22,060 nucleotides of DNA from positions 1-22,060 of the forward strand of contig NZ_CAJUHF010000052.1 of NCBI RefSeq assembly GCF_910585845.1, read 5' to 3'. A program made the translations under genes and the position numbers. The stretch comes from an uncultured Bacteroides sp. (GTDB lineage: Bacteria > Bacteroidota > Bacteroidia > Bacteroidales > Bacteroidaceae). Positions 15,012 through 22,060 of this stretch are shown in pieces; the stretch's first letter is position 1; each line of letters opens with the position of its first letter. The notes under the pieces were generated by a model. That model saw nothing but the letters and a program-made list of their open reading frames with translations, did no database searches and was not told the origin of the DNA.

Positions 15012-15172
15012 AGTCGCTTGGGAATGAGTTTGATGTGAACTTGAGGTTGTCTTGATGTGAACTTGATGTAGGCTTGATGTTGTCTTGAAGTAAACTTAGG
15101 ATTATCTTGATGTAAACTTGAAGTCATCTCGAAATAAACTTAGAATTATCTTGAAATAAACTTGAAATAATG
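15008..15172. repeat. 11-bp tandem array filling the permease 1-tolC spacer
   Basis: The core TTGA (with variants TTAG and TCGA) recurs at 15030, 15041, 15052, 15063, 15074, 15085, 15096, 15107, 15118, 15129, 15140, 15151 and 15162, an exact 11-base step over 13 units. The array extends leftward to 15008, where TTGA contains the TGA stop of RND permease 1. The last unit, TTGAAATAATG, includes the ATG of the TolC-like gene. Typical units are CTTGATGTGAA and CTTGAAATAAA; drift is mostly at the last four positions. The whole 158-bp spacer is made of it. Confidence 0.93.
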
Positions 15173-16645
15173 AAGAAACTTGGTTTAATCATCCTTTGGG
15201 GAGTTCTTGTAGCGTTCCCGTCAGCCGCCCAACAGCAGATCACGTTGGACTTGAAACGGACCATTGCCCTGGCAAACGACAGCTCGTTGGAAGCGTTCCG
15301 CACGAAAAACATGTATCTGGCCGGCTATTGGGAATACCGCACCTACAAGGCAAACCGCCTGCCGAGCCTGACGCTGAACATGACCCCCGCACAATATAAC
15401 CGTGACATCACCAAACGTTACGACTCCGAACAAGACCTGGACATCTACCGCAGCCAACAATCTTTCTATGCCTACGGCAATCTCGCCATCAAGCAGAACT
15501 TCGACCTGACGGGCGGTACGTTCTATCTGGACACGGAACTGGGCTACATGCGCAGCATCGGTTCAAACTCCTATACCCAGTACACTTGCGTCCCCATACG
15601 CGTGGGATACTCGCAAAACCTGGTCGGCTATAACCCTTTCCGCTGGGAACGGAAGATAGAGCCTTTGAAGTATGAGAAGGCAAAGAAAGAGTATATCTAC
15701 AATGCCGAGCAGGTCTCCGAACAGGCTACCACCTATTTCTTCGCTCTCGCCATGGCACAGGCTGAGTATGACCTCGCCAAAGAGAATGTCGTCTCCACCG
15801 ACACGCTCTACCGCATCGGCATGCAACGCCTGAAGATCGCCTCTATCAGCCGTGCCGACCTCCTGACGCTGAAGCTGGATGTGGTAAACGCCCGCAATAC
15901 GTTGCAGAACGCCGAAAGCTCGCTGAAACGTGCCATGTTCTCGCTCGCCTCTTTCCTCAATCTGGAGAAGGGCACGGAGATCAGGCTCGAACTTCCCAGC
16001 CGTCCCGGTGAGCTGGTTATCCCGGTGGATGCCGCCCTGGATGCCGCCCGCTCCAATAATCCGGACTTCCTCGGCCTGCGCCAGAACGTGCTGGAGGCGG
16101 AGAGGAATGTGGATAAGACCCGAAAGGAATCCCGCTTCAATGCCAGCATCAACGCCAGTGTCGGCTTCAACCAGGTGGCGGAGAAGTTTGGCGACGCCTA
16201 TCATCATCCGATGCAGCAAGAGATGGTCTCCGTCAGCGTGTCCATCCCGTTGGTGGACTGGGGCGTGCGCAAAGGAAAGTACAACATGGCACGCAACAAC
16301 CTGAATGTCGTGAAGACCTCTTCCCGGCAGAATGAGATCAGCATCGAGGAGGAAGTCATCATGACGGTGAATGACTTCAATGTCCAGCAAGCCCTGGTGA
16401 CGAGTGCCGAAGAAGCCCTCGATCTCTCCATCCTGGCATACAATGAGACCCGCCAACGCTTCATCATCGGCAAGGCGGACATCAGCAGTCTCACCCTCTC
16501 CCTGAATCGCCAGCAGGAAGCACAGCGTAACTACATATCGGCCTTAAAGAACTACTGGTTGAACTACTACAAGATCCGCAAACTGACCTTGCACGACTTT
16601 GCCAGTGGCTTCTCCCTCTCCGATAAGTTCGACTACGACCAGTGA
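15170..16645 (+). CDS. TolC-family outer-membrane efflux protein
   Basis: 491 residues; forms the outer-membrane exit duct of the efflux complex. A signal peptide (MKKLGLIILWGVLVAFPSAA, cleavage likely after SAA) is followed by two OEP-type repeats of helical hairpin and beta-strands (about 25-270 and 290-480). Long amphipathic helices are seen around VSEQATTYFFALAMAQAEYD and EEVIMTVNDFNVQQALVTSA, and IPLVDWGVRKGKYNMAR is the typical strand-to-helix turn. No lipobox cysteine is present, so unlike OprM it is not a lipoprotein. The ATG is embedded in the last unit of the 11-bp repeat. It sits between the two RND genes and presumably serves both. Confidence 0.94.
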   Translation: MKKLGLIILWGVLVAFPSAAQQQITLDLKRTIALANDSSLEAFRTKNMYLAGYWEYRTYKANRLPSLTLNMTPAQYNRDITKRYDSEQDLDIYRSQQSFYAYGNLAIKQNFDLTGGTFYLDTELGYMRSIGSNSYTQYTCVPIRVGYSQNLVGYNPFRWERKIEPLKYEKAKKEYIYNAEQVSEQATTYFFALAMAQAEYDLAKENVVSTDTLYRIGMQRLKIASISRADLLTLKLDVVNARNTLQNAESSLKRAMFSLASFLNLEKGTEIRLELPSRPGELVIPVDAALDAARSNNPDFLGLRQNVLEAERNVDKTRKESRFNASINASVGFNQVAEKFGDAYHHPMQQEMVSVSVSIPLVDWGVRKGKYNMARNNLNVVKTSSRQNEISIEEEVIMTVNDFNVQQALVTSAEEALDLSILAYNETRQRFIIGKADISSLTLSLNRQQEAQRNYISALKNYWLNYYKIRKLTLHDFASGFSLSDKFDYDQ

Positions 16646-16702
16646 GCCTCCCGCCCCTCACCAAAGAATGTCCCCCCTTTTTAGTTCTTAACCCTCAACC
16701 CC

Positions 16703-16730
16703 CAATTTTCAATTTTCAACATTCAATTCT
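16703..16730. repeat. 7-bp tandem repeat, four copies, before RND permease 2
   Basis: CAATTTT, CAATTTT, CAACATT and CAATTCT follow one another directly, ending 9 bp before the start codon of the second RND gene. The spacer (94 bp) is otherwise pyrimidine-rich on this strand. Confidence 0.75.
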
Positions 16731-16739
16731 CCACTCCTC

Positions 16740-19700
16740 ATGAAAAGCCTCTCTCCCTTCACCCTCATCGTCACCTTTGTCTGTCTGACACTGGTGGGGT
16801 TGGCACTGGTACCGCTGCTCCCGGTCAAACTGAATCCGTCGCGCACGTTGCCAGGGTTTACGGTGCGTTTCAGTATGCCGGGCACCTCCTCGCGCGTGGT
16901 GGAGATGGAGGCGACGAGCAAGTTGGAGTCCATGTTGGCACGCATCAAGGGGGTAAGGAAAATCTCTTCCACCTCGGGCAATGGCTACGGTCGCATCACG
17001 GTGGACTTGGACAAGCACGCCGATGTGGACGCGGTGCGCTTTGAGGCGTCCACCATCATCCGCCAGACGTGGGCGAAGCTGCCTGCCGGGGTCAGTTATC
17101 CGTATATCGACATGAAGGTGCCCGATGAGAATGCCGCCCGCCCGTTCCTCTCGTTCACGTTGAATGCCCCTTCTACGCCCATCCTGATACAGCAATATGC
17201 GGAAGAGCACATCAAGCCGCGCCTGGCCGGGTTGCAAGGCATTTACAAGATAGAACTGAGCGGCGCCACACCGATGGAGTGGCGGCTGGAGTACGACAGC
17301 GAACAGTTGCGGACGTTGGGCATCAGCCTCTCGGATATCCGGCAGTCCATCAGGCTGCATTATAATAAGAAGTTTCTGGGGACGCACAACATAGACACGC
17401 CTGCCGGTGAGCAATGGATACGCCTGGTGCTGGTGCCGGACGGAACCGGAGGCAGTTTCGACCCTTCGTTGATCATGGTTACGGCTTCGGACGGCAGAAT
17501 CATCCGTTTGGATGAACTGGTGACGGTCACCCACGTGGAAGAGGAACCTCAGAGCTATTACCGCATCAACGGGCTGAATTCAATCTACCTCTCCATCACC
17601 GCCGTAGAGAGTGCCAACCAGTTGCAACTGAGCAATGAGGTGATGAAGGAGATGGAAGCCATCCGCCTGACGCTGCCGTCCGGTTATGAGGTACACACCA
17701 GTTACGATGCCACGGAGTACATCCGCGAGGAGTTGGACAAGATTTATTTCCGTACGGGGCTGACGGTGCTTATCCTGCTGCTGTTTGTCTGGTTGATTAC
17801 GCTCAATCTGAAATACCTGTTCCTGATCGTCACCAGTCTGACGGTAAACATCGCTGTGGCGGTTATCTTCTACTATCTTTTCGGACTGGAGATGCAACTC
17901 TATTCGTTGGCGGGAATCACCGTGTCGCTGAATCTGGTGATAGACAGTACGATTGTGATGGCCGACCACATCCTGCACCGGCGCAACCTGAAAGCATTTA
18001 TGTCCGTCCTGGCTGCCACGCTGACTACGATGGGCGCGCTGGTCATCATCTTCTTCCTGGACGAGAAACTGCGCCTGAACTTGCAGGACTTTGCCGCGGT
18101 GGTGATCATCAATCTGGCGGTATCCCTCTTTGTCGCGCTCTTCTTCGTGCCTGCAATGATTGAGAAGCTCAGGCTTACGGGAGGGCGCAGGCGTTCGTCG
18201 GGGAAGGGCCTGAAACGATGGGTACGCGCCCATGTGCGTATTCGCCGGATCACGGTGCGCTTTACTCGTTTCTATCAGTTGCTTATCCGTTTCCTGCTGC
18301 GATGGAGGGTGGCGGTATGCATTGCCTTGGTGTTAGGATTCGGCTTGCCCGTCTTCCTGATTCCCGAAAAGATGGAAGGCGAAGGCAAGTGGGCGGAATG
18401 GTATAACAAGGCGTTAGGTTCTTCCACCTACAAGGAGAAAGTGAAACCTGTAGTGGACAAGGCATTGGGCGGTACCCTTCGCCTGTTTGTGCAGAAAGTG
18501 TACGAGGGGAGCTATTTCAGCCGCAATGAAGAGGTAGTGCTCTATGCCAATGCGAACCTCCCGAATGGAAGTACGCTGGAGCAGATGAATACGCTGGTGA
18601 AGCGCATGGAGGCCTATCTTAGCGGCTTCAAGGAGATCAAGCAGTTCCATGCCTCGGTCTACAATGCCCGAAGGGGGAACATTCGGATTTATTTCAAGAA
18701 GGAGTATCAGTATAGCGGCTTCCCCTATACGCTGAAGGCGAACCTAATAGGCAAGGTAAACGAGCTGGGCGGGGGTAGCTGGGATGTGTATGGCTTGCAA
18801 GACCAGGGGTTCAGCAATGATGTCCGTGAGAGTGCAGGCTCCTATCGCATCAAGATGTACGGCTATAATTACGATGAACTCTATGCCTGGGCCGAGAAAC
18901 TGAAGGAAGTGCTGCTTTCGCACCGCCGTATCAAGGAGGTGTTTATCAAGTCGGAGTTCTCTTGGTGGAAGGATGACTATCAGGAGTTCTACTTCAATCT
19001 GGACAAAGAGCGCATGGCGCAGGAGGGCATAAACGCCCAACACCTGTTTTCTACCATCCAGCCTATCTTCGGCAGGAACATGCAGGCGGGTTCGGTGGTC
19101 ACGGAGAGCGGGGCGGAGAACATCCGGCTCTCTTCCCGCCAGTCTCGCGAGTATGACGTGTGGGCGATGCAGTTCTTCCCCTATGGCGCGGCCAACGGGA
19201 AGCACTACAAGCTCTCCGGACTGGCTACTGTGGAGAAAGGGCAGATGCCGCAACAGATTGCCAAGGAGAACCAGCAATACCGCCTCTGCCTGCAATACGA
19301 GTATATCGGGTCGTCCGAGCAGGGGAACAAGATACAGAAGCGTGATGTGGAGGAGTTCAACAAGTTGCTCCCTATGGGGTATACAGCCGAGTCGGACAGT
19401 CAGTCATGGTCGTGGGGAAGGAAGGACAGTAAGCAGTATCTGCTGTTGCTGATAGTCATAGGCATCATCTTTTTTACGACAAGCATTCTGTTCAATTCGT
19501 TGAAACAGCCTTTGGCCATTATTTTTGTCATTCCGGTCTCTTATATTGGGGTGTTCCTTACGTTCTATTGGTTCCGCCTGAACTTTGACCAAGGCGGGTT
19601 TGCCTCTTTCGTGCTCTTGTGTGGCATTACGGTGAATGCCAGCATCTATATCCTGAATGAGTACAACAGTATCCGCCGCCGCTTCCCCCGTCTTTCCATG

Positions 19701-19943
19701 CTCAGGGCCTATACGAAAGCTTGGAATGCCAAGGTTGTACCCATTTCCCTCACGGTGATTTCCACGATTCTGGGCTTCGTCCCGTTCATGGTCGGGGCGG
19801 AGAAGGAGGCTTTCTGGTTTCCGTTGGCAGCAGGCACCATCGGGGGACTGGTCATGTCCGTTGTCGTCATCTTCCTGTTCTTGCCGATGTTCGTGCTGAA
19901 GAGGAGAGAGGTGGTAAGAAGGAAAGTGAGGAGCAAACGTTAA
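16740..19943 (+). CDS. RND efflux permease 2 (divergent HAE-like)
   Basis: 1067 residues with the full RND layout: TM1 (about 7-29), porter domain beginning LPGFTVRFSMPGTSSRVVEMEA, TM2-6 (about 335-480), TM7 (about 520-540), second porter loop, and TM8-12 (about 895-1055), ending in a basic tail. It is clearly diverged from permease 1 in both loops. TM4 keeps one acidic residue, D402 in NLVIDSTIVMADH, at the same residue number as in permease 1. TM10 reads GITVNASIYILNEYNS (N966) and has no lysine. No second adaptor or channel follows, so it must share those of the operon or form a mixed pump. Its spacer after tolC is 94 bp. The RND call is firm; the partner arrangement is inference. Confidence 0.93.
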   Translation: MKSLSPFTLIVTFVCLTLVGLALVPLLPVKLNPSRTLPGFTVRFSMPGTSSRVVEMEATSKLESMLARIKGVRKISSTSGNGYGRITVDLDKHADVDAVRFEASTIIRQTWAKLPAGVSYPYIDMKVPDENAARPFLSFTLNAPSTPILIQQYAEEHIKPRLAGLQGIYKIELSGATPMEWRLEYDSEQLRTLGISLSDIRQSIRLHYNKKFLGTHNIDTPAGEQWIRLVLVPDGTGGSFDPSLIMVTASDGRIIRLDELVTVTHVEEEPQSYYRINGLNSIYLSITAVESANQLQLSNEVMKEMEAIRLTLPSGYEVHTSYDATEYIREELDKIYFRTGLTVLILLLFVWLITLNLKYLFLIVTSLTVNIAVAVIFYYLFGLEMQLYSLAGITVSLNLVIDSTIVMADHILHRRNLKAFMSVLAATLTTMGALVIIFFLDEKLRLNLQDFAAVVIINLAVSLFVALFFVPAMIEKLRLTGGRRRSSGKGLKRWVRAHVRIRRITVRFTRFYQLLIRFLLRWRVAVCIALVLGFGLPVFLIPEKMEGEGKWAEWYNKALGSSTYKEKVKPVVDKALGGTLRLFVQKVYEGSYFSRNEEVVLYANANLPNGSTLEQMNTLVKRMEAYLSGFKEIKQFHASVYNARRGNIRIYFKKEYQYSGFPYTLKANLIGKVNELGGGSWDVYGLQDQGFSNDVRESAGSYRIKMYGYNYDELYAWAEKLKEVLLSHRRIKEVFIKSEFSWWKDDYQEFYFNLDKERMAQEGINAQHLFSTIQPIFGRNMQAGSVVTESGAENIRLSSRQSREYDVWAMQFFPYGAANGKHYKLSGLATVEKGQMPQQIAKENQQYRLCLQYEYIGSSEQGNKIQKRDVEEFNKLLPMGYTAESDSQSWSWGRKDSKQYLLLLIVIGIIFFTTSILFNSLKQPLAIIFVIPVSYIGVFLTFYWFRLNFDQGGFASFVLLCGITVNASIYILNEYNSIRRRFPRLSMLRAYTKAWNAKVVPISLTVISTILGFVPFMVGAEKEAFWFPLAAGTIGGLVMSVVVIFLFLPMFVLKRREVVRRKVRSKR

Positions 19944-20011
19944 TGTAAATCCTCACGTATATGGCCGAATCGGTTACTTCATACCAACTCTCCGCACTAC
20001 CAAGTATGGGG

Positions 20012-20661
20012 CTATCTATCGTGAGGGTGAAAGGTTTCTTCTTTTGCCATAATCACATGTTCCGGTACAGAGAATCCAAGAAAGGGTACATCTTTCATGT
20101 CAATGTCATCTCTACCTTCCAGTTTCCACCATCTACCCGCTTTTTCGTCTAAATGCCAAAGTATTTGTTTGGGGGGATAATAGCTTTATGTATCCACCAC
20201 TGATTCCCTCTCCGTCGAAATGCTTCTTACGTTGATCATAAAATGTAAAACTTAAGGTAGGGATAGGTAGTTTGTCGGCAGGGTCACTATCGCGTACCCA
20301 AATATACAAATCTTTAGGTTTGTCGCGGGAGATTTTTAGATTCCAGCATATGGGTAAAGGATTCATGTAGTCTTCAAGCACTTCTCCTTTTACAGAAAGA
20401 TGTATCCTCCATAAAGACCATAGGATATAAAGCTCTGAAATATTTTTTCCCCTTTTTGAAAATCAGTATGTCGTTAATTCTGAAATGTTCCAAAGTCACG
20501 CGATACGCGAATACTTCTTTGAACTCAACTCTGACTATACCTTTGTTGTCGAACCGTTCCAGCTCGACAACAAGATCCGTTGCATTGTAGTCTATTGAAT
20601 TGATTGAACACTCGCAATCAATCAAATTTATAGGATGGTATATTTCACTGTTCATTTCCAT
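20012..20661 (-). pseudogene. Unknown gene broken by two frameshifts; 215-residue protein when repaired
   Basis: Three overlapping reading frames join into one coherent protein. Frame 1 runs from ATG 20661 (MEMNSEIYHP) to FKKGK; leaving out one A of the A6 run (20443-20448) continues into ISELYILWSLWRIHLSVKG and on to GYIKLLSP. Leaving out one C of the C6 run (20171-20176) continues into KQILWHLDEKAGRWWKLEG and ends PEHVIMAKEETFHPHDR at the stop 20012-20014. The 650 bp minus two bases equals 216 codons. No known family was recognised; it has no membrane segment, and the N-terminus looks rich in beta-strands. It overlaps the membrane-protein gene upstream by 17 bp. The breaks may be true decay, homopolymer phase switching or sequencing errors. 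Confidence 0.75.
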
Positions 20662-21229
20662 CTTTAATCAATGATGAATAATCCTTTTGTATCAAGTACG
20701 TTGCTAATCTTCCCTGCATATATAACTTAGTCGCATAGCCCAAGGATACTTGTCGCCCGCTACGACGAATGGCTGCTATATAGACCGGGATATTTATGAT
20801 TGGGAACATGACTAAAACCGAATATATCACATTTACACGATACTGTGTCAGTTCATACTGGTTATATCTGAATCTGATGTAATAGAGGTTCAGCAGATAT
20901 GTGTTCACATAGCCTAATGTCAGGAAATACAATAGTCTCAGTCGTTTACTACGGACCACTGACACAAGCCATTTGTATATCTTTGGCGAATACATTGTCA
21001 GCCATAATGTAAAATTGGAGAAAAGCATGAGAATTATCCCAAATGCTCTAAATATTTTCAACAATGTCAATGACTTATCCATCGCACCAAACAGGCATAC
21101 TATGACAGTCGCCAACAAACACCATAAATCAATGGTTAGCAACACGGCAAACACAATAAAGAGCCAAAAGAATAACTCATTGACCGTGTTTCCTAATCTG
21201 TTCCAAAATCGTTTATCAGTCAGTTTCAT
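20645..21229 (-). CDS. Polytopic membrane protein of unknown function
   Basis: 194 residues, not recognised. It has four or five hydrophobic segments: a long N-terminal stretch (about 18-50, perhaps two helices, with LFFWLFIVFAVLLTIDLWCL), about 64-84 (FGIILMLFSNFTLWLTMY), about 99-118 and about 132-154. A short charged tail follows. No catalytic motif was seen. The ATG 21229 overlaps the end of the upstream gene by 14 bp and its own stop overlaps the next gene by 17 bp, so the three are translationally coupled and one operon. With the Imm11-like gene upstream it may be part of a toxin-immunity set, but this is inference from context. Base composition is clearly A/T-richer than in the efflux operon. 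Confidence 0.75.
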   Translation of the reverse strand: MKLTDKRFWNRLGNTVNELFFWLFIVFAVLLTIDLWCLLATVIVCLFGAMDKSLTLLKIFRAFGIILMLFSNFTLWLTMYSPKIYKWLVSVVRSKRLRLLYFLTLGYVNTYLLNLYYIRFRYNQYELTQYRVNVIYSVLVMFPIINIPVYIAAIRRSGRQVSLGYATKLYMQGRLATYLIQKDYSSLIKDGNEQ

Positions 21230-21866
21230 TATTCAATGTGCAAGTGATTAGATTTGTCGGTTCTATTGACAAACCGGTATAATTAGACCTTATTAGTTCA
21301 TCTGTCAACCTTTCAGAAATAAAGATTGTACTGTCGAATGGAAATGGGAAAAACAGATCCCAAATTGTGCTTTTATCGCGTAGCGCAAGTGAATTAGAAG
21401 TTACACCAAAAGCCCCGGTCTTATCCTTTAATTTTAATTGCTGATATTGACTGAATGACTCCAATGTTATAGGCTCTTGTGGAATAGTCCACTCTGTCCG
21501 AATAAAAGATGATTTTTCATAATCTATTGAATCGACAAATGATGGCCCATATAAATGCACCCACAAATATTCCCTAACATCTTTATTGGTTTCTATTGTC
21601 ACCGGAAAAATTTGATGTGGCATGACATTGAAATGCCTGATGCTTTCATATAATTCAGGAGATATAAGCATATCGCAACCCGGTCCGGCTGTTGTTGAGG
21701 GAAAGTCAGATATTACGGCACCTCTCCTTAATTTGAACCTCAAATCAGGATTACACGACAATTTATTCCACGGACTTATTTGAGACGCAGTGAAAGGACT
21801 TAGGCACTCTACCTGTGGATATTTCTTGCCTGTTTCTAAATCGTGTGATAGCTTATAGAATTTCAT
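21216..21866 (-). CDS. Imm11/DUF1629-like protein, possible immunity protein
   Basis: 216 residues from ATG 21866 (MKFYKLSHDLETGKKYPQV). An upstream TTG would add 21 residues, but the family usually begins near MKxYKL. Two segments resemble the Imm11 (DUF1629) pattern: LISPELYESIRHFNVMPHQI, followed by FPVTIE, in the middle, and FISERLTDELIRSNYTGLSI near the C-terminus. In that family the proteins are thought to neutralise polymorphic toxins. There is no signal peptide or membrane segment. It is the first gene of the three-gene leftward cluster and overlaps the membrane protein gene by 14 bp. No toxin gene is visible in the window; it could lie beyond the right edge. The family call comes from pattern recall, without a profile search. 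Confidence 0.5.
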   Translation of the reverse strand: MKFYKLSHDLETGKKYPQVECLSPFTASQISPWNKLSCNPDLRFKLRRGAVISDFPSTTAGPGCDMLISPELYESIRHFNVMPHQIFPVTIETNKDVREYLWVHLYGPSFVDSIDYEKSSFIRTEWTIPQEPITLESFSQYQQLKLKDKTGAFGVTSNSLALRDKSTIWDLFFPFPFDSTIFISERLTDELIRSNYTGLSIEPTNLITCTLNNETD

Positions 21867-21981
21867 TGAAGTACTATAAAAACCTGTTGGTTGAATTAAA
21901 TTAGTGAATATTTTTTTAGTAGATGACAAAAAATAAATTTATGCTGTTAAACATTTAATTTTTAAGCGATTATATTTTCAA

Positions 21982-22057
21982 AAGTCCTTGAAGTTTAGTA
22001 ATTTAAAGGAAAAGTTTGGACGCTTTTTCTCATGAAAACCACTAATTCCAAGGACTT
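21982..22057. repeat. 9-bp inverted repeat at the right edge
   Basis: AAGTCCTTG (21982-21990) and CAAGGACTT (22049-22057) are perfect inverted copies 58 bases apart; the right copy falls within the first codons of the partial reading frame. The pair extends by AA/TT with a one-base bulge. It could be a leader structure of the gene starting at 22032, or the edge of a mobile element; neither can be decided from what is present. Confidence 0.5.
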
Positions 22058-22060
22058 GGT
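22032..22060 (+). CDS. Start of a partial gene running off the right edge
   Basis: ATG at 22032 begins MKTTNSKDL and is open to the edge. The preceding bases CTTTTTCTC resemble the CTTTTTCC before the transposase ATG at the left edge, which hints at another insertion sequence, but nine residues are too few to assign a family. The 165 bp between this ATG and the Imm11-like gene are A/T-rich and contain the divergent control region for both. Confidence 0.3.

Noticed and set aside
15008..15172. The repeat array as a CRISPR
   Set aside because: The 11-bp units are contiguous with no unique spacers, and no cas gene is present.
19951..20026. CCTCACG/CGTGAGG inverted repeat as a shared terminator for the converging genes
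   Set aside because: Only 7 bp with a 62-base loop and no T-run on either strand; its right arm is inside the coding end of the broken gene.

Overview
The window looks like a chromosomal segment of a Bacteroides-type organism (phylum Bacteroidota). The case rests on the gene families and their order, on three copies of the Bacteroidales -7 promoter box (TAnnTTTG) in front of genes, on A/T-rich start regions with little Shine-Dalgarno signal, and on lipoprotein and ECF-sigma genes of Bacteroides type. No rRNA, tRNA or CRISPR array was recognised.

Layout. (1) 1-2400 is an accessory scar. It holds an almost complete IS4-family insertion sequence, a PDDEXK nuclease gene of the DUF1016/YhcG family that has lost its N-terminus, and the last two or so membrane helices of a sugar MFS transporter cut off at the junction. 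(2) 2414-10322 is a leftward block of mostly core genes. In transcription order they are tsaC, a ClC-type chloride channel, fmt, an ECF sigma factor, a 62-residue unknown, rpe and comEC. (3) 10763-19943 is one rightward operon for a tripartite efflux system: lipoprotein adaptor, RND permease 1, TolC-like outer-membrane channel and a divergent RND permease 2. A promoter box lies just upstream of the adaptor. (4) 20012-21866 is an A/T-rich leftward cluster of three tightly overlapping genes of accessory character: an Imm11/DUF1629-like protein, a polytopic membrane protein, and a third gene broken by two frameshifts. (5) From about 21980 to the right edge a new unit starts, of which only the first ten codons are present.

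The most unusual feature is the number of short tandem repeats, each with its own sequence, placed directly 5' of start codons: 44 bp x 2 before fmt, 17 bp x 3 before tsaC, 22 bp x 5 before RND permease 1, 11 bp x about 15 before tolC, and 7 bp x 4 before RND permease 2. Two arrays fill the whole spacer from the stop codon of one gene to the start codon of the next. A further array of four 22-bp palindromic units lies between fmt and the sigma gene, and a 66-bp in-frame repeat lengthens ComEC. Most of the periods are multiples of 11 bp. The second notable result is that the broken third gene of the right-hand cluster can be rebuilt as one 215-residue protein by removing one base from each of two homopolymer runs.
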